IMG/VR virus record: IMGVR_UViG_3300030380_005901
Coordinates: 1-64,000 of that record
Strand: one strand, 5' to 3'
Source: a virus
Length of the DNA: 64,000 bases
Under the pieces are notes generated by a model, which saw only the letters and a program-made list of their open reading frames with translations, searched no databases and had not been told where the DNA came from. This document shows positions 47,683 through 55,990 of the stretch, piece after piece; position 1 is the first letter of the stretch, and each line of letters starts with the position of its first letter. A program made the position numbers and the translations under genes.

Positions 47683-48387
47683 TTATAAATTTTCTTTAGG
47701 GATGTATTTAAAATATTTGACTATAAAATTAGATTCTTCTTTACTATTAGGGTTTGCTTTTGTATCTACACTATTATTTATTATTACATTCATATTAGTG
47801 TGTCTAAAATGACGTAACACATAAGTATTAGTTATTTCTCTAACCATTTTATCATTATAAAATATTTGTATTTTGTCTCTATCCCATAAACACCCATACT
47901 TTATAAAATTTTTAGAAGGGTCTTTAAATCCCATCCAATGAGTTTCTGCACCCTCACTAGTATTATTAGGTACATCACCATAGTGAAAATTAGTTTGGAC
48001 ATTCCAAAACCCAAAGGGGTTTAAAAAATCAAAAGAAAAATACCCATTAGTTCTTCTTGTGTAACCCTCAAAAATATCTATTTCTGGTGGCCAAGAATCC
48101 CAAGACCACATCCAAAACGCTGGCCATAAATTCTTACCTCTCGGTAGTTTAGCTTCTATCTCAAAATATCCATACCCAAATTTTTCAGTACAAGATACTA
48201 AACCAACACCAATATTACTAGTTAGGTTTAATGATTCAAATTCTTTAGGGTTGTGATGTGTTTTGAGGTTTAAGTATCCATTATCATCAACAGACACTGC
48301 GGAAGGATCATACCAACAAATAGGTTTGTCAGGATGAATGTTTCCCCATCTTTCTTGTTTTATCCATTCGTATCCACTCCATTTCAT
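47683..48387 (-). CDS. Glycoside hydrolase family 16-like protein, 234 aa
   Basis: Beta-jelly-roll GH16 core: YGYFEIEAKLPRGKNLWPAFWMW, then EIDIFEG at 102-108, the ExDxxE catalytic motif (E102, D104, E107), and later RDKIQIFYNDKMVRE. GH16 enzymes cut beta-1,3/1,4 glucans, agar, carrageenan or related polymers. There is no signal peptide, so it is either virion-associated (capsule or slime depolymerase) or released by lysis. It lies beside the 48.4-51.4 kb modification-gene operon. Confidence 0.85.
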   Translation of the reverse strand: MKWSGYEWIKQERWGNIHPDKPICWYDPSAVSVDDNGYLNLKTHHNPKEFESLNLTSNIGVGLVSCTEKFGYGYFEIEAKLPRGKNLWPAFWMWSWDSWPPEIDIFEGYTRRTNGYFSFDFLNPFGFWNVQTNFHYGDVPNNTSEGAETHWMGFKDPSKNFIKYGCLWDRDKIQIFYNDKMVREITNTYVLRHFRHTNMNVIINNSVDTKANPNSKEESNFIVKYFKYIPKENL

Positions 48388-48447
48388 ATAAATAAATAGG
48401 AAGTATGATTACCATTATTTAGATAGATTTGTAAAAGTTTTGTAACC

Positions 48448-49212
48448 CTATTTCTTAATAGGTGTCATTTTTTTCCATTTAGAAAGTATAAAATTTTCTA
48501 TTGTTACCCCCAATAATGTAGAAGGTCTAAATGCTATTTCGCCCGCATAAAACTTATTTTCTTTTTTACTGTAAAAGAAATCTATTCTAAAAAAGTCTAT
48601 TCTAAGTTCTTTTGCAATTTTTTTACAAATGTCATATTCTTTATCCCAATTAAAATAATTATTATTTTTATCTATGATATCTACCCTATCCCATTCTTTT
48701 GATCCGTCTCTTAAATCACCAACAATAGGACAACCATATAATACGAATACTTTAAACTCATAATCATAGTCTATAAACTCTTCTACTAACATTCCTTTTT
48801 CTGTTTCTTTCATCATTTTAGGTTCTGTTGATCTTGATGTTTTTTTTAGATTATCATTAAGACTTTTATTAACTTTTTCATAATTCCTATCATTTATGAA
48901 AACTCCATCACTTTCAGACATATGTGCTGGTTTTGCAACGTATATTTTGTGATATGATAAAATGTGTGCAATATCTCTCTCTATATTTGTATAATAATAA
49001 AGTTTTGGAACGTTCAACTCAAACTTTTCAAAAAACTTTTTAACTTCATACTTGTTGTAAAGTTTTTTAATAGTTTCACACTCAACACTATTTTTATGTG
49101 TCAAAGTTTTACGATAACTATATTCTATTGAAGTTTTATATTTATCATCAACATAATCATAATCAAATTGGGGTTGCCAGTTAATTAAGTTTTTAGTATT
49201 AAATTTTTTCAT
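48448..49212 (-). CDS. ATP-grasp-like protein (TupA-type), 254 aa
   Basis: Signals of an ATP-grasp fold: HKIYVAKPAHMSESDGVF (P-loop-like Lys/Ser block), MLVEEFIDYDYEFKVFVLYG, and FRIDFFYSKKENKFYAGEIAF with Asp/Glu metal ligands. Similar proteins build polysaccharides or ligate carboxylates to amines. The start at ATG 49212 is chosen because the frame to 49233 lies inside the SET gene; overlap is 14 bases. Fourth gene of the overlapping operon beginning at 51363. Confidence 0.7.
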   Translation of the reverse strand: MKKFNTKNLINWQPQFDYDYVDDKYKTSIEYSYRKTLTHKNSVECETIKKLYNKYEVKKFFEKFELNVPKLYYYTNIERDIAHILSYHKIYVAKPAHMSESDGVFINDRNYEKVNKSLNDNLKKTSRSTEPKMMKETEKGMLVEEFIDYDYEFKVFVLYGCPIVGDLRDGSKEWDRVDIIDKNNNYFNWDKEYDICKKIAKELRIDFFRIDFFYSKKENKFYAGEIAFRPSTLLGVTIENFILSKWKKMTPIKK

Positions 49213-49831
49213 AACTAACAGATATTGGTTCACCTTTTTTTATTATTTTTTTAGATCTCAAAAAAATTTCTTTACCTTTTTTAATAAGTAGAGAATTTGG
49301 GTTACCAGACTCTAATAAATACCCACCGATAGGGTTAGGTTCATAACAATCTGTTTTACTATAATAACTGTGGGAATGTCCAAAATCAAAATCTTTTATA
49401 ATATCTTTAGTTGCATAAAGAACATAATTCCCATTTCTTTCTTCTATAGAAACACAATCTGGTAGAGGAATGTAATGTTTATTTTTGTCAGTATCAGGTT
49501 TTGTAGGGTCATACCAACTATATTTTAGTAAAACCTCTTCACCTTTTTTAATATCTTTTGTGGTTATTAATTCAGTAACATATCCTTTACCGTTAGAAAA
49601 TTCTTTTTTTACTATGGGTAACCATGCGTTTTTATTGACTGAGTAATTAAAAAAACCCACAAAAGGGTTTCTTAAATGTTTAACCGGTGTTTCACTATAA
49701 TCGTAATAATGACATATACCTAAATTGCTTCCTTTTGGGATAAATTCTGTTGCAAAATAACCCAACCCATGTAATGGTGACTTTTTAAGTTCTACACACT
49801 TTGGTATGTTATATCCTTTTTTAATGTTCAT
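49199..49831 (-). CDS. Tandem SET-domain-like protein, 210 aa
   Basis: The first half has a SET-like start KCVELKKSPLHGLGYFATEFIPKGSNLG, NPFVGFFNYSVNKNAW and the end block ITTKDIKKGEEVLLKYSWYDP. The second half repeats the plan: CVSIEERNGNYVLYATKDI, NPIGGYLLESGNPNSLL and KIIKKGEPISVSYE. SET domains transfer methyl groups to lysine or other amines. Two tandem copies of about 100 aa are unusual. Substrate unknown; position between an ATP-grasp and an FAD-like gene suggests a modification pathway. Confidence 0.7.
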   Translation of the reverse strand: MNIKKGYNIPKCVELKKSPLHGLGYFATEFIPKGSNLGICHYYDYSETPVKHLRNPFVGFFNYSVNKNAWLPIVKKEFSNGKGYVTELITTKDIKKGEEVLLKYSWYDPTKPDTDKNKHYIPLPDCVSIEERNGNYVLYATKDIIKDFDFGHSHSYYSKTDCYEPNPIGGYLLESGNPNSLLIKKGKEIFLRSKKIIKKGEPISVSYEKI

Positions 49832-50792
49832 TTCTTAATTCATTTAACTTCATCAAATAATAAAAATAGTTCATTTTTGTAAATACTTCTAAATTTTTAG
49901 TTTTTGGTATTGTATATACATTCATAAGTCTATGTTGGGTGTACTCATCATCTTCTAATATCTCTATTTCTACATCTTTATTAGTTATTTTATTATATAT
50001 TAAATAGTTTTTGAAATGTTTAACAAAACTGTCATTCTTTATTCTACAAGAAAAAAATTGTGTGTTTTTTTCAGTATCATATAATGAAGAAACATTTACT
50101 AAAAAATTTAAAGATTTATCTAAATTTTTATGAATTTCCTGTTTATTGTAATCGCCAAATATTATGTTGTCATCCCACTTAAACCCATTAGCTTGACATA
50201 TTAAAACATTTAACGGTTTTATTTGTGTAGATTTAACTTTTATGAAAAGGTGTCTATATTTTTTATCTAAATACCTAAGTTTATAGTTTACATAATTTAA
50301 ACTTATTTTATCTAATTTTAAATTATTAGTTAAATATAATTTATTAGACATATATTTTTCATTACCAATTATATTAAAAACATTATTTTTTAATTTAACT
50401 TCTTTAATGTCATCTTTGATTATGTCAACGTTAGATCTACTTTTAATTTTTTCTATTAGCTCTTTCATAAATAAATTAGAACCTAAATTGATGTGATAAA
50501 GGGAAAAAGTAGTATATATTTTTTCTGTTATTGTATAAACATGTGGTAGTGGTCCTTTTATTTCAAATTTACTATCAACTTTTTTTAAGTCGTTATTTAC
50601 AATGTCAATATATTTTTTATGTTCTTTACCAACCCATTGCAAATGTACTCTAGCGTCTGATATTTGCCAAGCACCCCCTAAATTATCCTCTTTATCAATT
50701 AAACAAAGGTTTAAGTCTTTGAATGAATTAATATAACAATCTAATAAAAAAGAAATATTAGAAGAAATATATGTTATATCATATTTTTTCAT
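49821..50792 (-). CDS. FAD/NAD(P)-binding oxidoreductase-like protein, 323 aa
   Basis: Starts with a Rossmann-like strand-turn-helix (YDITYISSNISFLLDCYI), then LCLIDKEDNLGGAW, the acidic end of strand 2 and the GG motif of FAD-binding proteins. The GxGxxG loop is degenerate (SSNISF), so cofactor binding is uncertain. The rest contains beta segments and an NANGFKWDD-type block without assignment. Overlaps both neighbours by 11-14 bases. Confidence 0.6.
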   Translation of the reverse strand: MKKYDITYISSNISFLLDCYINSFKDLNLCLIDKEDNLGGAWQISDARVHLQWVGKEHKKYIDIVNNDLKKVDSKFEIKGPLPHVYTITEKIYTTFSLYHINLGSNLFMKELIEKIKSRSNVDIIKDDIKEVKLKNNVFNIIGNEKYMSNKLYLTNNLKLDKISLNYVNYKLRYLDKKYRHLFIKVKSTQIKPLNVLICQANGFKWDDNIIFGDYNKQEIHKNLDKSLNFLVNVSSLYDTEKNTQFFSCRIKNDSFVKHFKNYLIYNKITNKDVEIEILEDDEYTQHRLMNVYTIPKTKNLEVFTKMNYFYYLMKLNELRNEH

Positions 50793-51363
50793 AGATATAG
50801 AAAGATTGTTTTTCCATCCAACTAACTGGATAGTAATGTGGGGTAATATATTTTCTTTGATCTTTATTCTTACTAATAGGTCTATAACTAATTATACTTA
50901 CTTTAGGCGTTTTTTTTAGTAAATCTTCGTTTGCATTATAAACATCTTTAGCATTAAAACACAAATTACTTTGCCATATTAAATCCCCTTCAGAAAATTC
51001 AAAATCATAAAAAGAGGTTTCCGAGAAAGTAATATTTTTTAAATTAAACTTGTCCACCATTTTTTTTGCAAAATTAACACGAAAAGAATGTATGTCAATA
51101 CCAATAGTCTCAACATTAGGATATAACTCATTCCAATAGAAATTAATCCATCCAATACTGGAACCCACCACCACCAGTCTTTTAGGTTTTATTTTTAAAT
51201 TATTTAATAGACTTTGAAATGTTTTTTGTGGTGTACTACCATAAGTAAATGCTATAGATTTTAAAGAATATTTGTACTTACTTTTTTTAGTACTTACAGT
51301 ATCTTCTGATCTAAAATTTTCCATATAATTATTTAGATCATTTAATAGTTCGGTGTTTTTCAT
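50779..51363 (-). CDS. Class I SAM methyltransferase-like protein (DOT1-like), 194 aa
   Basis: Core RLVVVGSSIGWINFYW (motif I), VETIGIDIHSFRVNFAKKM and LIWQSNLCF. The arrangement resembles 27006-27608 and DOT1-type enzymes. First gene of the overlapping four-gene unit; TATTTATA lies 13 bases upstream. Confidence 0.7.
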   Translation of the reverse strand: MKNTELLNDLNNYMENFRSEDTVSTKKSKYKYSLKSIAFTYGSTPQKTFQSLLNNLKIKPKRLVVVGSSIGWINFYWNELYPNVETIGIDIHSFRVNFAKKMVDKFNLKNITFSETSFYDFEFSEGDLIWQSNLCFNAKDVYNANEDLLKKTPKVSIISYRPISKNKDQRKYITPHYYPVSWMEKQSFYIYEKI

Positions 51364-51375
51364 ATATAGTTTATA

Positions 51376-51383
51376 TATAAATA
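51376..51383 (-). promoter_or_regulatory. Candidate late-promoter octamer TATTTATA
   Basis: Coding-strand TATTTATA 13 bases upstream of the ATG at 51363. Confidence 0.45.
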
Positions 51384-51429
51384 ACCAAACATTTTTTAAA
51401 CTTAGTAGAGTTTTGTCAAATAAATGTTA

Positions 51430-51651
51430 TTAAAGTTTAACTATTAATTCTGCCTTAGATAAAAATCCATATTCAGATGTTAAACCATAATCTACTAAAA
51501 CTTCATCTACAATTTTTTTCATGTTATCACTGTGTCCTGTAATAATAGTAACTTCATTTGTACCTTTTTGTAGATGTTCACCTAAAAATACATCTACTTT
51601 TCTAGGTACTTCATGATGTCTTATACCATGTAAATCTAATTTACTCATCAC
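51430..51651 (-). CDS. Smr-domain protein, 73 aa
   Basis: Stand-alone Smr domain: LDLHGIRHHEVPRKVDVFL at 4-22 and VTIITGHSDNMKKIVDEVL, the usual LDLHG and TGxG positions (here TGHS). Smr domains bind branched DNA or nick nucleic acids, and some cleave mRNA on stalled ribosomes. Full length for a minimal domain. Overlaps 51641-51946. Confidence 0.85.
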   Translation of the reverse strand: MMSKLDLHGIRHHEVPRKVDVFLGEHLQKGTNEVTIITGHSDNMKKIVDEVLVDYGLTSEYGFLSKAELIVKL

Positions 51652-51946
51652 TTATTTTTTTTAAAATTTTATGTACTTTATTACATAATTCATACTCTTC
51701 CTCTTCTAAAAAATGAACTAAAGATTTATTTAAACTATCTTCCCAATTATCTTTTGTAACACACAATACAAATGTAATACCTCTAAAATTATTAATTACT
51801 TTTACTACCTCTATTGAGTTCACATCATTATCATATGCAAATTCTACAGTATCCATAATTTTAATGTGTAATTGTGTTTTATAGTTTCTAAGGTAGTCTT
51901 GTTCTTCAGACTCACTATTAATATGTATAGTTGGTAATCTAGACAT
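51641..51946 (-). CDS. Hypothetical protein, 101 aa
   Basis: Acidic alpha/beta protein: LPTIHINSESEEQDYLRNY, SIEVVKVINNFRGITFVLCV and a charged end. Unrecognised; overlaps the Smr gene by 11 bases and touches 51946-52164. Confidence 0.55.
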   Translation of the reverse strand: MSRLPTIHINSESEEQDYLRNYKTQLHIKIMDTVEFAYDNDVNSIEVVKVINNFRGITFVLCVTKDNWEDSLNKSLVHFLEEEEYELCNKVHKILKKISDE

Positions 51947-52164
51947 TAATTATAAAAACTTGATATAATTTCAATCTTTTTCATTATTTCTAAACGAACA
52001 TTAGGATTTGTTTCAGTTAATAACTGTTCTCTTAAAAATTTTAAGTCGTTCATTACCCTTTCATCATTGTGAATAGAATTCATTTTTTTCTTCTTTTTTC
52101 TTAATAGTAAATAAATTACTAAACCAAATATAAGGGTGGGGATAATAAAAATAAAATATATCAT
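51946..52164 (-). CDS. Membrane-anchored helical protein, 72 aa
   Basis: N-terminal helix IYFIFIIPTLIFGLVIYLLL, then KKKKKM and a helical charged tail (LKFLREQLLTETNPNVRLEI). Unknown function. Confidence 0.6.
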   Translation of the reverse strand: MIYFIFIIPTLIFGLVIYLLLRKKKKKMNSIHNDERVMNDLKFLREQLLTETNPNVRLEIMKKIEIISSFYN

Positions 52165-52191
52165 GTCTTTTTTTTCATAAATATGAAAAAA

Positions 52192-52530
52192 CTATGAAGA
52201 CATCACAAAATCTATATATTGTTCATACTTTTTTTGTACGATATATTCTGCAATTTGATGACAATCCTTTTGAGGTAAGTACATATGTGACTCTAATAAC
52301 TTAGCGATATTTAATGAAACGTAATGTCTCTCTACTGATTGGGTTACACAAAAGGAAACATAAGGATAAGTAACAGGATCTAATGTACTTTTTTCGAATC
52401 TTTTTACCTTAATTACTGATGGTATACCTAAAGGATTAGTTGTGTATGAAATATATTTATCAAAAAAACTTTTACCTTTTTCTACGAAATGTTTAATATG
52501 TTTCTCTGTTAACATATTATAAAAGTACAA
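52192..52530 (-). CDS. Hypothetical protein, 112 aa
   Basis: HIKHFVEKGKSFFDKYISY, PYVSFCVTQSVERHYVSL and IAEYIVQKKYEQYIDFV. Soluble alpha/beta protein, no known family. An internal ATG at residue 6 (MLTEKHIK) is a likely alternative start. Confidence 0.55.
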   Translation of the reverse strand: MYFYNMLTEKHIKHFVEKGKSFFDKYISYTTNPLGIPSVIKVKRFEKSTLDPVTYPYVSFCVTQSVERHYVSLNIAKLLESHMYLPQKDCHQIAEYIVQKKYEQYIDFVMSS

Positions 52531-52535
52531 AAAAA

Positions 52536-52955
52536 TTATTTATTATCCAAATATATTTCGTTTAATATGTCAACTACTTGATCATCTTTTAAAAAAAAGT
52601 TATCTTTTACAACAGATAAATGTACTGTTTCGTCATCAAAACACTTTTCATAGTCTTGAAATTTAAGTAGTAAATCATTGAGTGAATCTAAATAATCATA
52701 AAAAAAAGTTTTATCCTTAGTATTTGTTATTACTTCAATTGCACCTTCATAATCATCTTTGAATATTCTTTCGTTTAAAAGGTTAATATTAGACTTAATT
52801 ATATTTCTTTTACAGTTCAGTAAAGAATTATTTATAACCTCTCTTATTGTTTTTAATTTCTCACTATCACTTAATAATTCATTATAAGTATTTTCATTGA
52901 TTAAATCTCTTTTTTCTAAAAAAGATATGATAGCTTCTTTTACTTTATCATTCAT
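52536..52955 (-). CDS. Hypothetical helical protein, 139 aa
   Basis: Mostly helical acidic protein (AIISFLEKRDLINENTY, TFFYDYLDSLNDLLLKFQDY). Unrecognised. It has a host-type promoter at 52960-52991, which fits early or continuous expression. Confidence 0.6.
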   Translation of the reverse strand: MNDKVKEAIISFLEKRDLINENTYNELLSDSEKLKTIREVINNSLLNCKRNIIKSNINLLNERIFKDDYEGAIEVITNTKDKTFFYDYLDSLNDLLLKFQDYEKCFDDETVHLSVVKDNFFLKDDQVVDILNEIYLDNK

Positions 52956-52959
52956 TTAA

Positions 52960-52991
52960 TAAAGATACTTTATTTTTTTAATATAGTCAAA
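52960..52991 (-). promoter_or_regulatory. Bacteroidetes-type promoter
   Basis: On the minus strand: TTTG (52991-52988), 20 bases, TATCTTTA (52967-52960), just upstream of the ATG at 52955. Confidence 0.65.
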
Positions 52992-53007
52992 TATTGACAT
53001 ATTAGAT

Positions 53008-53085
53008 TTTTTGTACTATTTTTGTATATCTTTTAAATAAATAATATATACTTATATTATAGAAAACAAAAAAATAGTACAAAAA
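53008..53085. promoter_or_regulatory. Long inverted repeat in a divergent intergenic region
   Basis: Arms TTTTTGTACTATTTTTGT (53008-53025) and its near-perfect complement (53066-53085) flank a 40-base AT-rich spacer between the divergent genes 52536-52955 and 53115-53336. It may be an operator or the stem of an RNA. Confidence 0.5.
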
Positions 53086-53114
53086 GAAAAGACTATTTAT
53101 TAATTTCATATAAA

Positions 53115-53336
53115 ATGGATCGTAAGTTAAAGTTAGTTGGCAAAAAAGTATTGCTAAAAAACGTATATAATATTGACACAGATAAGGGAATTACAACTGA
53201 AGGTTATACTGACATAGAAGGTGTATTAGAAAAATTAGGTAGTAATGACTTTTTTGGGTGGGATATTTGTGCGACAGTAAATGGACGAATGTATAAATTG
53301 GATAATTTATCTCAAATATTGCCTATTTATAATTAA
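53115..53336 (+). CDS. Hypothetical protein, 73 aa
   Basis: Small beta protein (KLKLVGKKVLLKNVYNIDT, DIEGVLEKLG, GWDICATVNGRMYKLDNL), possibly SH3-like. TATTTATT precedes the start. Ends next to 53338-54078, so co-transcribed. Confidence 0.55.
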   Translation: MDRKLKLVGKKVLLKNVYNIDTDKGITTEGYTDIEGVLEKLGSNDFFGWDICATVNGRMYKLDNLSQILPIYN

Positions 53337-53337
53337 G

Positions 53338-54078
53338 ATGAGAACAATACTATTTAAAAAAAATGGATCTTTACACTTAATAGATAAGGTTAGTAAGGAA
53401 GTAGAAAAAGTGGATACAATTATAAACTATTTAGATTGTCCTGTACAATTAGAAGATGGTATAACTTTTAAAACATTCTTTAATCACGTAATTAAAGAAA
53501 AAGAATCATTAAATATAATTTTTAAAGAAACGATGAAGGGTTCGTCTTTAGATTTATTTTTACATGAATGGGATAAAAAAGGTAAAACTGTCAACCCCAC
53601 AAAAGGAATACAACACTTAAAAGCTTATAAAATATTTGATTATATCCAACTAAATGAAGAAAAAGATTTTATCGATATTAGAGTAGATTTTGACGGTATT
53701 GGGAATGAAGATCAATTATATAATTTAGAATTTATTCCCCTAAATGAGTTAAAAAATATACCTATAGTTATTGCGAATAATATGTCTATATATAGAACTG
53801 TTTCTAATTTAAGGGGGGAAGAATTATTTTTTAGGGGTAACTCCTTTATATTGTTATTTGAGTTATTAGGTACAATTTTATACATTTTAACTATACATAA
53901 AGATCCTAAAGGAAGAAATTCTGCTAAAGAAAAATTTATACAGATTTTAGGTAACACTAATATTATTGATATGTTAGAGGAACAAAAGGAAGAAGCAGTA
54001 GAAATACAAAACTTTGAAGAGGCCGCCCAATTAAAAAAGATTTTAGATAGATTACAGAATGGATTTACTAATGAGTAA
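53338..54078 (+). CDS. Protein with C-terminal UVR motif, 246 aa
   Basis: The start at ATG 53338 follows AATTAAG and abuts the upstream stop; the frame back to 53281 is rejected. Residues about 212-243 (MLEEQKEEAVEIQNFEEAAQL and KKILDRLQ) match the UvrB/UvrC (UVR) helical hairpin motif, an interaction module. The N-terminal 200 residues are unassigned. Could recruit or imitate a UvrBC- or Clp-type partner (inference). Confidence 0.65.
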   Translation: MRTILFKKNGSLHLIDKVSKEVEKVDTIINYLDCPVQLEDGITFKTFFNHVIKEKESLNIIFKETMKGSSLDLFLHEWDKKGKTVNPTKGIQHLKAYKIFDYIQLNEEKDFIDIRVDFDGIGNEDQLYNLEFIPLNELKNIPIVIANNMSIYRTVSNLRGEELFFRGNSFILLFELLGTILYILTIHKDPKGRNSAKEKFIQILGNTNIIDMLEEQKEEAVEIQNFEEAAQLKKILDRLQNGFTNE

Positions 54079-54373
54079 TATCTGTTATACTATACTCATT
54101 TATTTTTTTAGGTAATATATAATACATCTTCATTAACTGATGAAAATTATATTCCACCTCATCTTTACTATATCCAGTTAATTTCATTAAACCTAAATTA
54201 CTTATAACGTTACCAAATCTATCATAAGATTCTTTTATATATTCACCAAAATATGGGTTTAATGTGTAATCATATTTAATAGTATATAGTTTCACTTTAG
54301 ATGATATCTCATTTTTATTTTTAATATTCTGTTTGTAAAACGTTTTAGGTAACATACTATTAAATATCTCCAT
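54068..54373 (-). CDS. Hypothetical protein, 101 aa
   Basis: MEIFNSMLPKTFYKQNIKN, VKLYTIKYDYTLNPYFGEYI, LGLMKLTGYSKDEVEYNFHQL. The middle hints at a small PAS-like or winged fold, too weak to name. Overlaps the end of 54360-54872. Convergent with 53338-54078 (11-base overlap). Confidence 0.5.
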   Translation of the reverse strand: MEIFNSMLPKTFYKQNIKNKNEISSKVKLYTIKYDYTLNPYFGEYIKESYDRFGNVISNLGLMKLTGYSKDEVEYNFHQLMKMYYILPKKINEYSITDITH

Positions 54374-54872
54374 CTTCTATAATAACATCTTGAATTAATT
54401 TTTTTTCTATTTTAGTGTTAAGTAATCTTATAACATATATTAAATGAAAAATACATATAATTAAAACTTGTACCAACTCAAAAATCATTAAACTAAAAAA
54501 TATTAGTGGGTAAAGAGATAAGGAAAGTTTACCAAAACCACTTACTCTTTTATCGTTCCACATTGCAAATGTTGCAAATATAAAAAAGAATATTGCACAA
54601 CTATAATGTAAGAATGGAAACCGGTACATATCAAAAATAGATAAACATATTAATGCCATTGCAGATATTTTCCATTCGTTATTACTATGTACATATAAAC
54701 CAACAGACAACGTAGAAAAAATCATAGTAAAACCAATAGGTATGTATTGATAGTATTGACTATAACTACCTTCCCACCCGTAGATTATAGGCAATAAGAT
54801 TATGGACAGTATACCCAATATTACCAGTGTCAAACGAGTGCACAAATTCAGTTTACTTGGCACATTTTTCAT
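54360..54872 (-). CDS. Multi-pass membrane protein, 170 aa
   Basis: About five hydrophobic helices (LTLVILGILSIILLPIIYG, IPIGFTMIFSTLSVGLYV, SAMALICLSIFDMYRFPF, AIFFFIFATFAMW, LIFFSLMIFELVQVLIICI) and a charged tail. No family recognised. Confidence 0.6.
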   Translation of the reverse strand: MKNVPSKLNLCTRLTLVILGILSIILLPIIYGWEGSYSQYYQYIPIGFTMIFSTLSVGLYVHSNNEWKISAMALICLSIFDMYRFPFLHYSCAIFFFIFATFAMWNDKRVSGFGKLSLSLYPLIFFSLMIFELVQVLIICIFHLIYVIRLLNTKIEKKLIQDVIIEDGDI

Positions 54873-54989
54873 TAAATTAAAAGGTTTCTATTAAATAAAT
54901 ATGTAGAAAAAAATAATAAATAAAAAGAGTACTGGTCAACCACTCGCATCCCACCGATTTGTTGTTGTTCATAACGTTAGTCCAAACGA

Positions 54990-55136
54990 TTAAAAAGGGT
55001 TTTGGCCTCCTGACTGTCTAGAATTTTCAGGTTTTATTATGTACCATTCCGCTACTTCCTCTGTTACACTTTTATATCTGAATGTAACAAACCTTTTTAA
55101 TCTCCTACCCTTATTATGTCACAACTCACTCGCCAT
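54990..55136 (-). pseudogene. Small ORF interrupted by in-frame TGA at codon 6
   Basis: Reads MASEL, TGA, then HNKGRRLKRFVTFRYKSV and TEEVAEWYIIKPENSRQSGG to a stop at 54990. The part after TGA has protein-like composition and no other start codon in frame. TGA could stand for a lost Trp codon. TGA is used as a normal stop elsewhere here, so a nonsense mutation or recoding is more likely than a changed code. Confidence 0.45.
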
Positions 55137-55157
55137 AGCCTTGTCCGTTGTGTACTC

Positions 55158-55892
55158 TTATTTCTTTGTTGATGGTAGTAACCATATATCACCACCAAAC
55201 ATAACCTCTAATAGTTTAGGTTCAATCTTATCAATTTTCGCCAGTAACCTTAAAGTAGATACTGTATCGTGTTTCATCATTTTAGAAACCTCACCTTGTA
55301 TCCTTTCTTTTGATACTACGTTCTTTAAGTGTTCAATTAATCCCGGTTCAAACATTGCATCCCAAACTTCAGAATCAATCTCAAAACCTTTAGTAATTGA
55401 AAACCTTAATGCTCTAATCATCCTTAACGGATCGTCAAAGAAAGTTTTAATTGGATTTAGTGGGGTAACTAAAATACCTTCCTCTAAATGTTTTCTACCC
55501 TCAAATAAATCAACGATAGTTCCATCTAAATCTTTTGCCAATGCATTAAGAGTAAAATCCCTTCTCCTTAAGTCATCTTCCAATGTACCTAACTCTAATA
55601 TAGGTTTTCGTGTTCCTAATATGTAACCTACTTCCTTACGAGCCATTACAAAGTCTGCAACCAACCCTTCATTCACATGTCCTTTAGGGAACTTAGCTCT
55701 AACAGTAAAACAATCTTTGGTTTCCAAAAATATTTTGAACCCTTCAGTTTTTAAATGGGTTAACATTTCGTCCCATCCCTCGTCTACTGTTTGATCGGTA
55801 TTATCTAAAACGAATGTGAAATCAATATCGTTGGTGTGTACCCCTATGATTTCATCTCTTACACATCCTCCTACTTCATATATCTGTGGCAT
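55158..55892 (-). CDS. tRNA nucleotidyltransferase/poly(A) polymerase head domain protein, 244 aa
   Basis: YEVGGCVRDEIIG and NDIDFTFVL form the nucleotidyltransferase active site (GG...DxD), followed by RRDFTLNALAKDLDGTIVDLF (motif C region) and DPLRMIRALRFSITKGFEID (motif E/neck). The C-terminal half of cellular CCA enzymes (total about 450 aa) is missing. It may add CCA to the phage tRNA, which lacks it, or adenylate other RNAs. Host-type promoter at 55909-55939. Confidence 0.88.
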   Translation of the reverse strand: MPQIYEVGGCVRDEIIGVHTNDIDFTFVLDNTDQTVDEGWDEMLTHLKTEGFKIFLETKDCFTVRAKFPKGHVNEGLVADFVMARKEVGYILGTRKPILELGTLEDDLRRRDFTLNALAKDLDGTIVDLFEGRKHLEEGILVTPLNPIKTFFDDPLRMIRALRFSITKGFEIDSEVWDAMFEPGLIEHLKNVVSKERIQGEVSKMMKHDTVSTLRLLAKIDKIEPKLLEVMFGGDIWLLPSTKK

Positions 55893-55908
55893 AATTAATT
55901 TGTTTATA

Positions 55909-55939
55909 CAAATATAGAAAAAATAATTTAATAAACAAA
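55909..55939 (-). promoter_or_regulatory. Bacteroidetes-type promoter
   Basis: On the minus strand: TTTG (55939-55936), 19 bases, TATATTTG (55916-55909). The -33 element overlaps the T run of the upstream gene's terminator. Confidence 0.7.
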
Positions 55940-55965
55940 AAAAAAGGGAGAATTTCTTCCCCCTA
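55937..55965 (-). terminator. Rho-independent terminator of the DUF932 gene
   Basis: On the minus strand GGGGGAAGAAATTCTCCC followed by nine T; arms GGGxGAA/TTCxCCC. Confidence 0.75.
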
Positions 55966-55990
55966 ATTTTACAAACAAATCAAACCACTA

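Noticed and set aside
54877-54972. 31-codon ORF beginning MNNNKSVGCEWLTS
   Set aside because: The hydrophobic part is AT-rich low complexity and there is no leader, overlap or homologue to support it.
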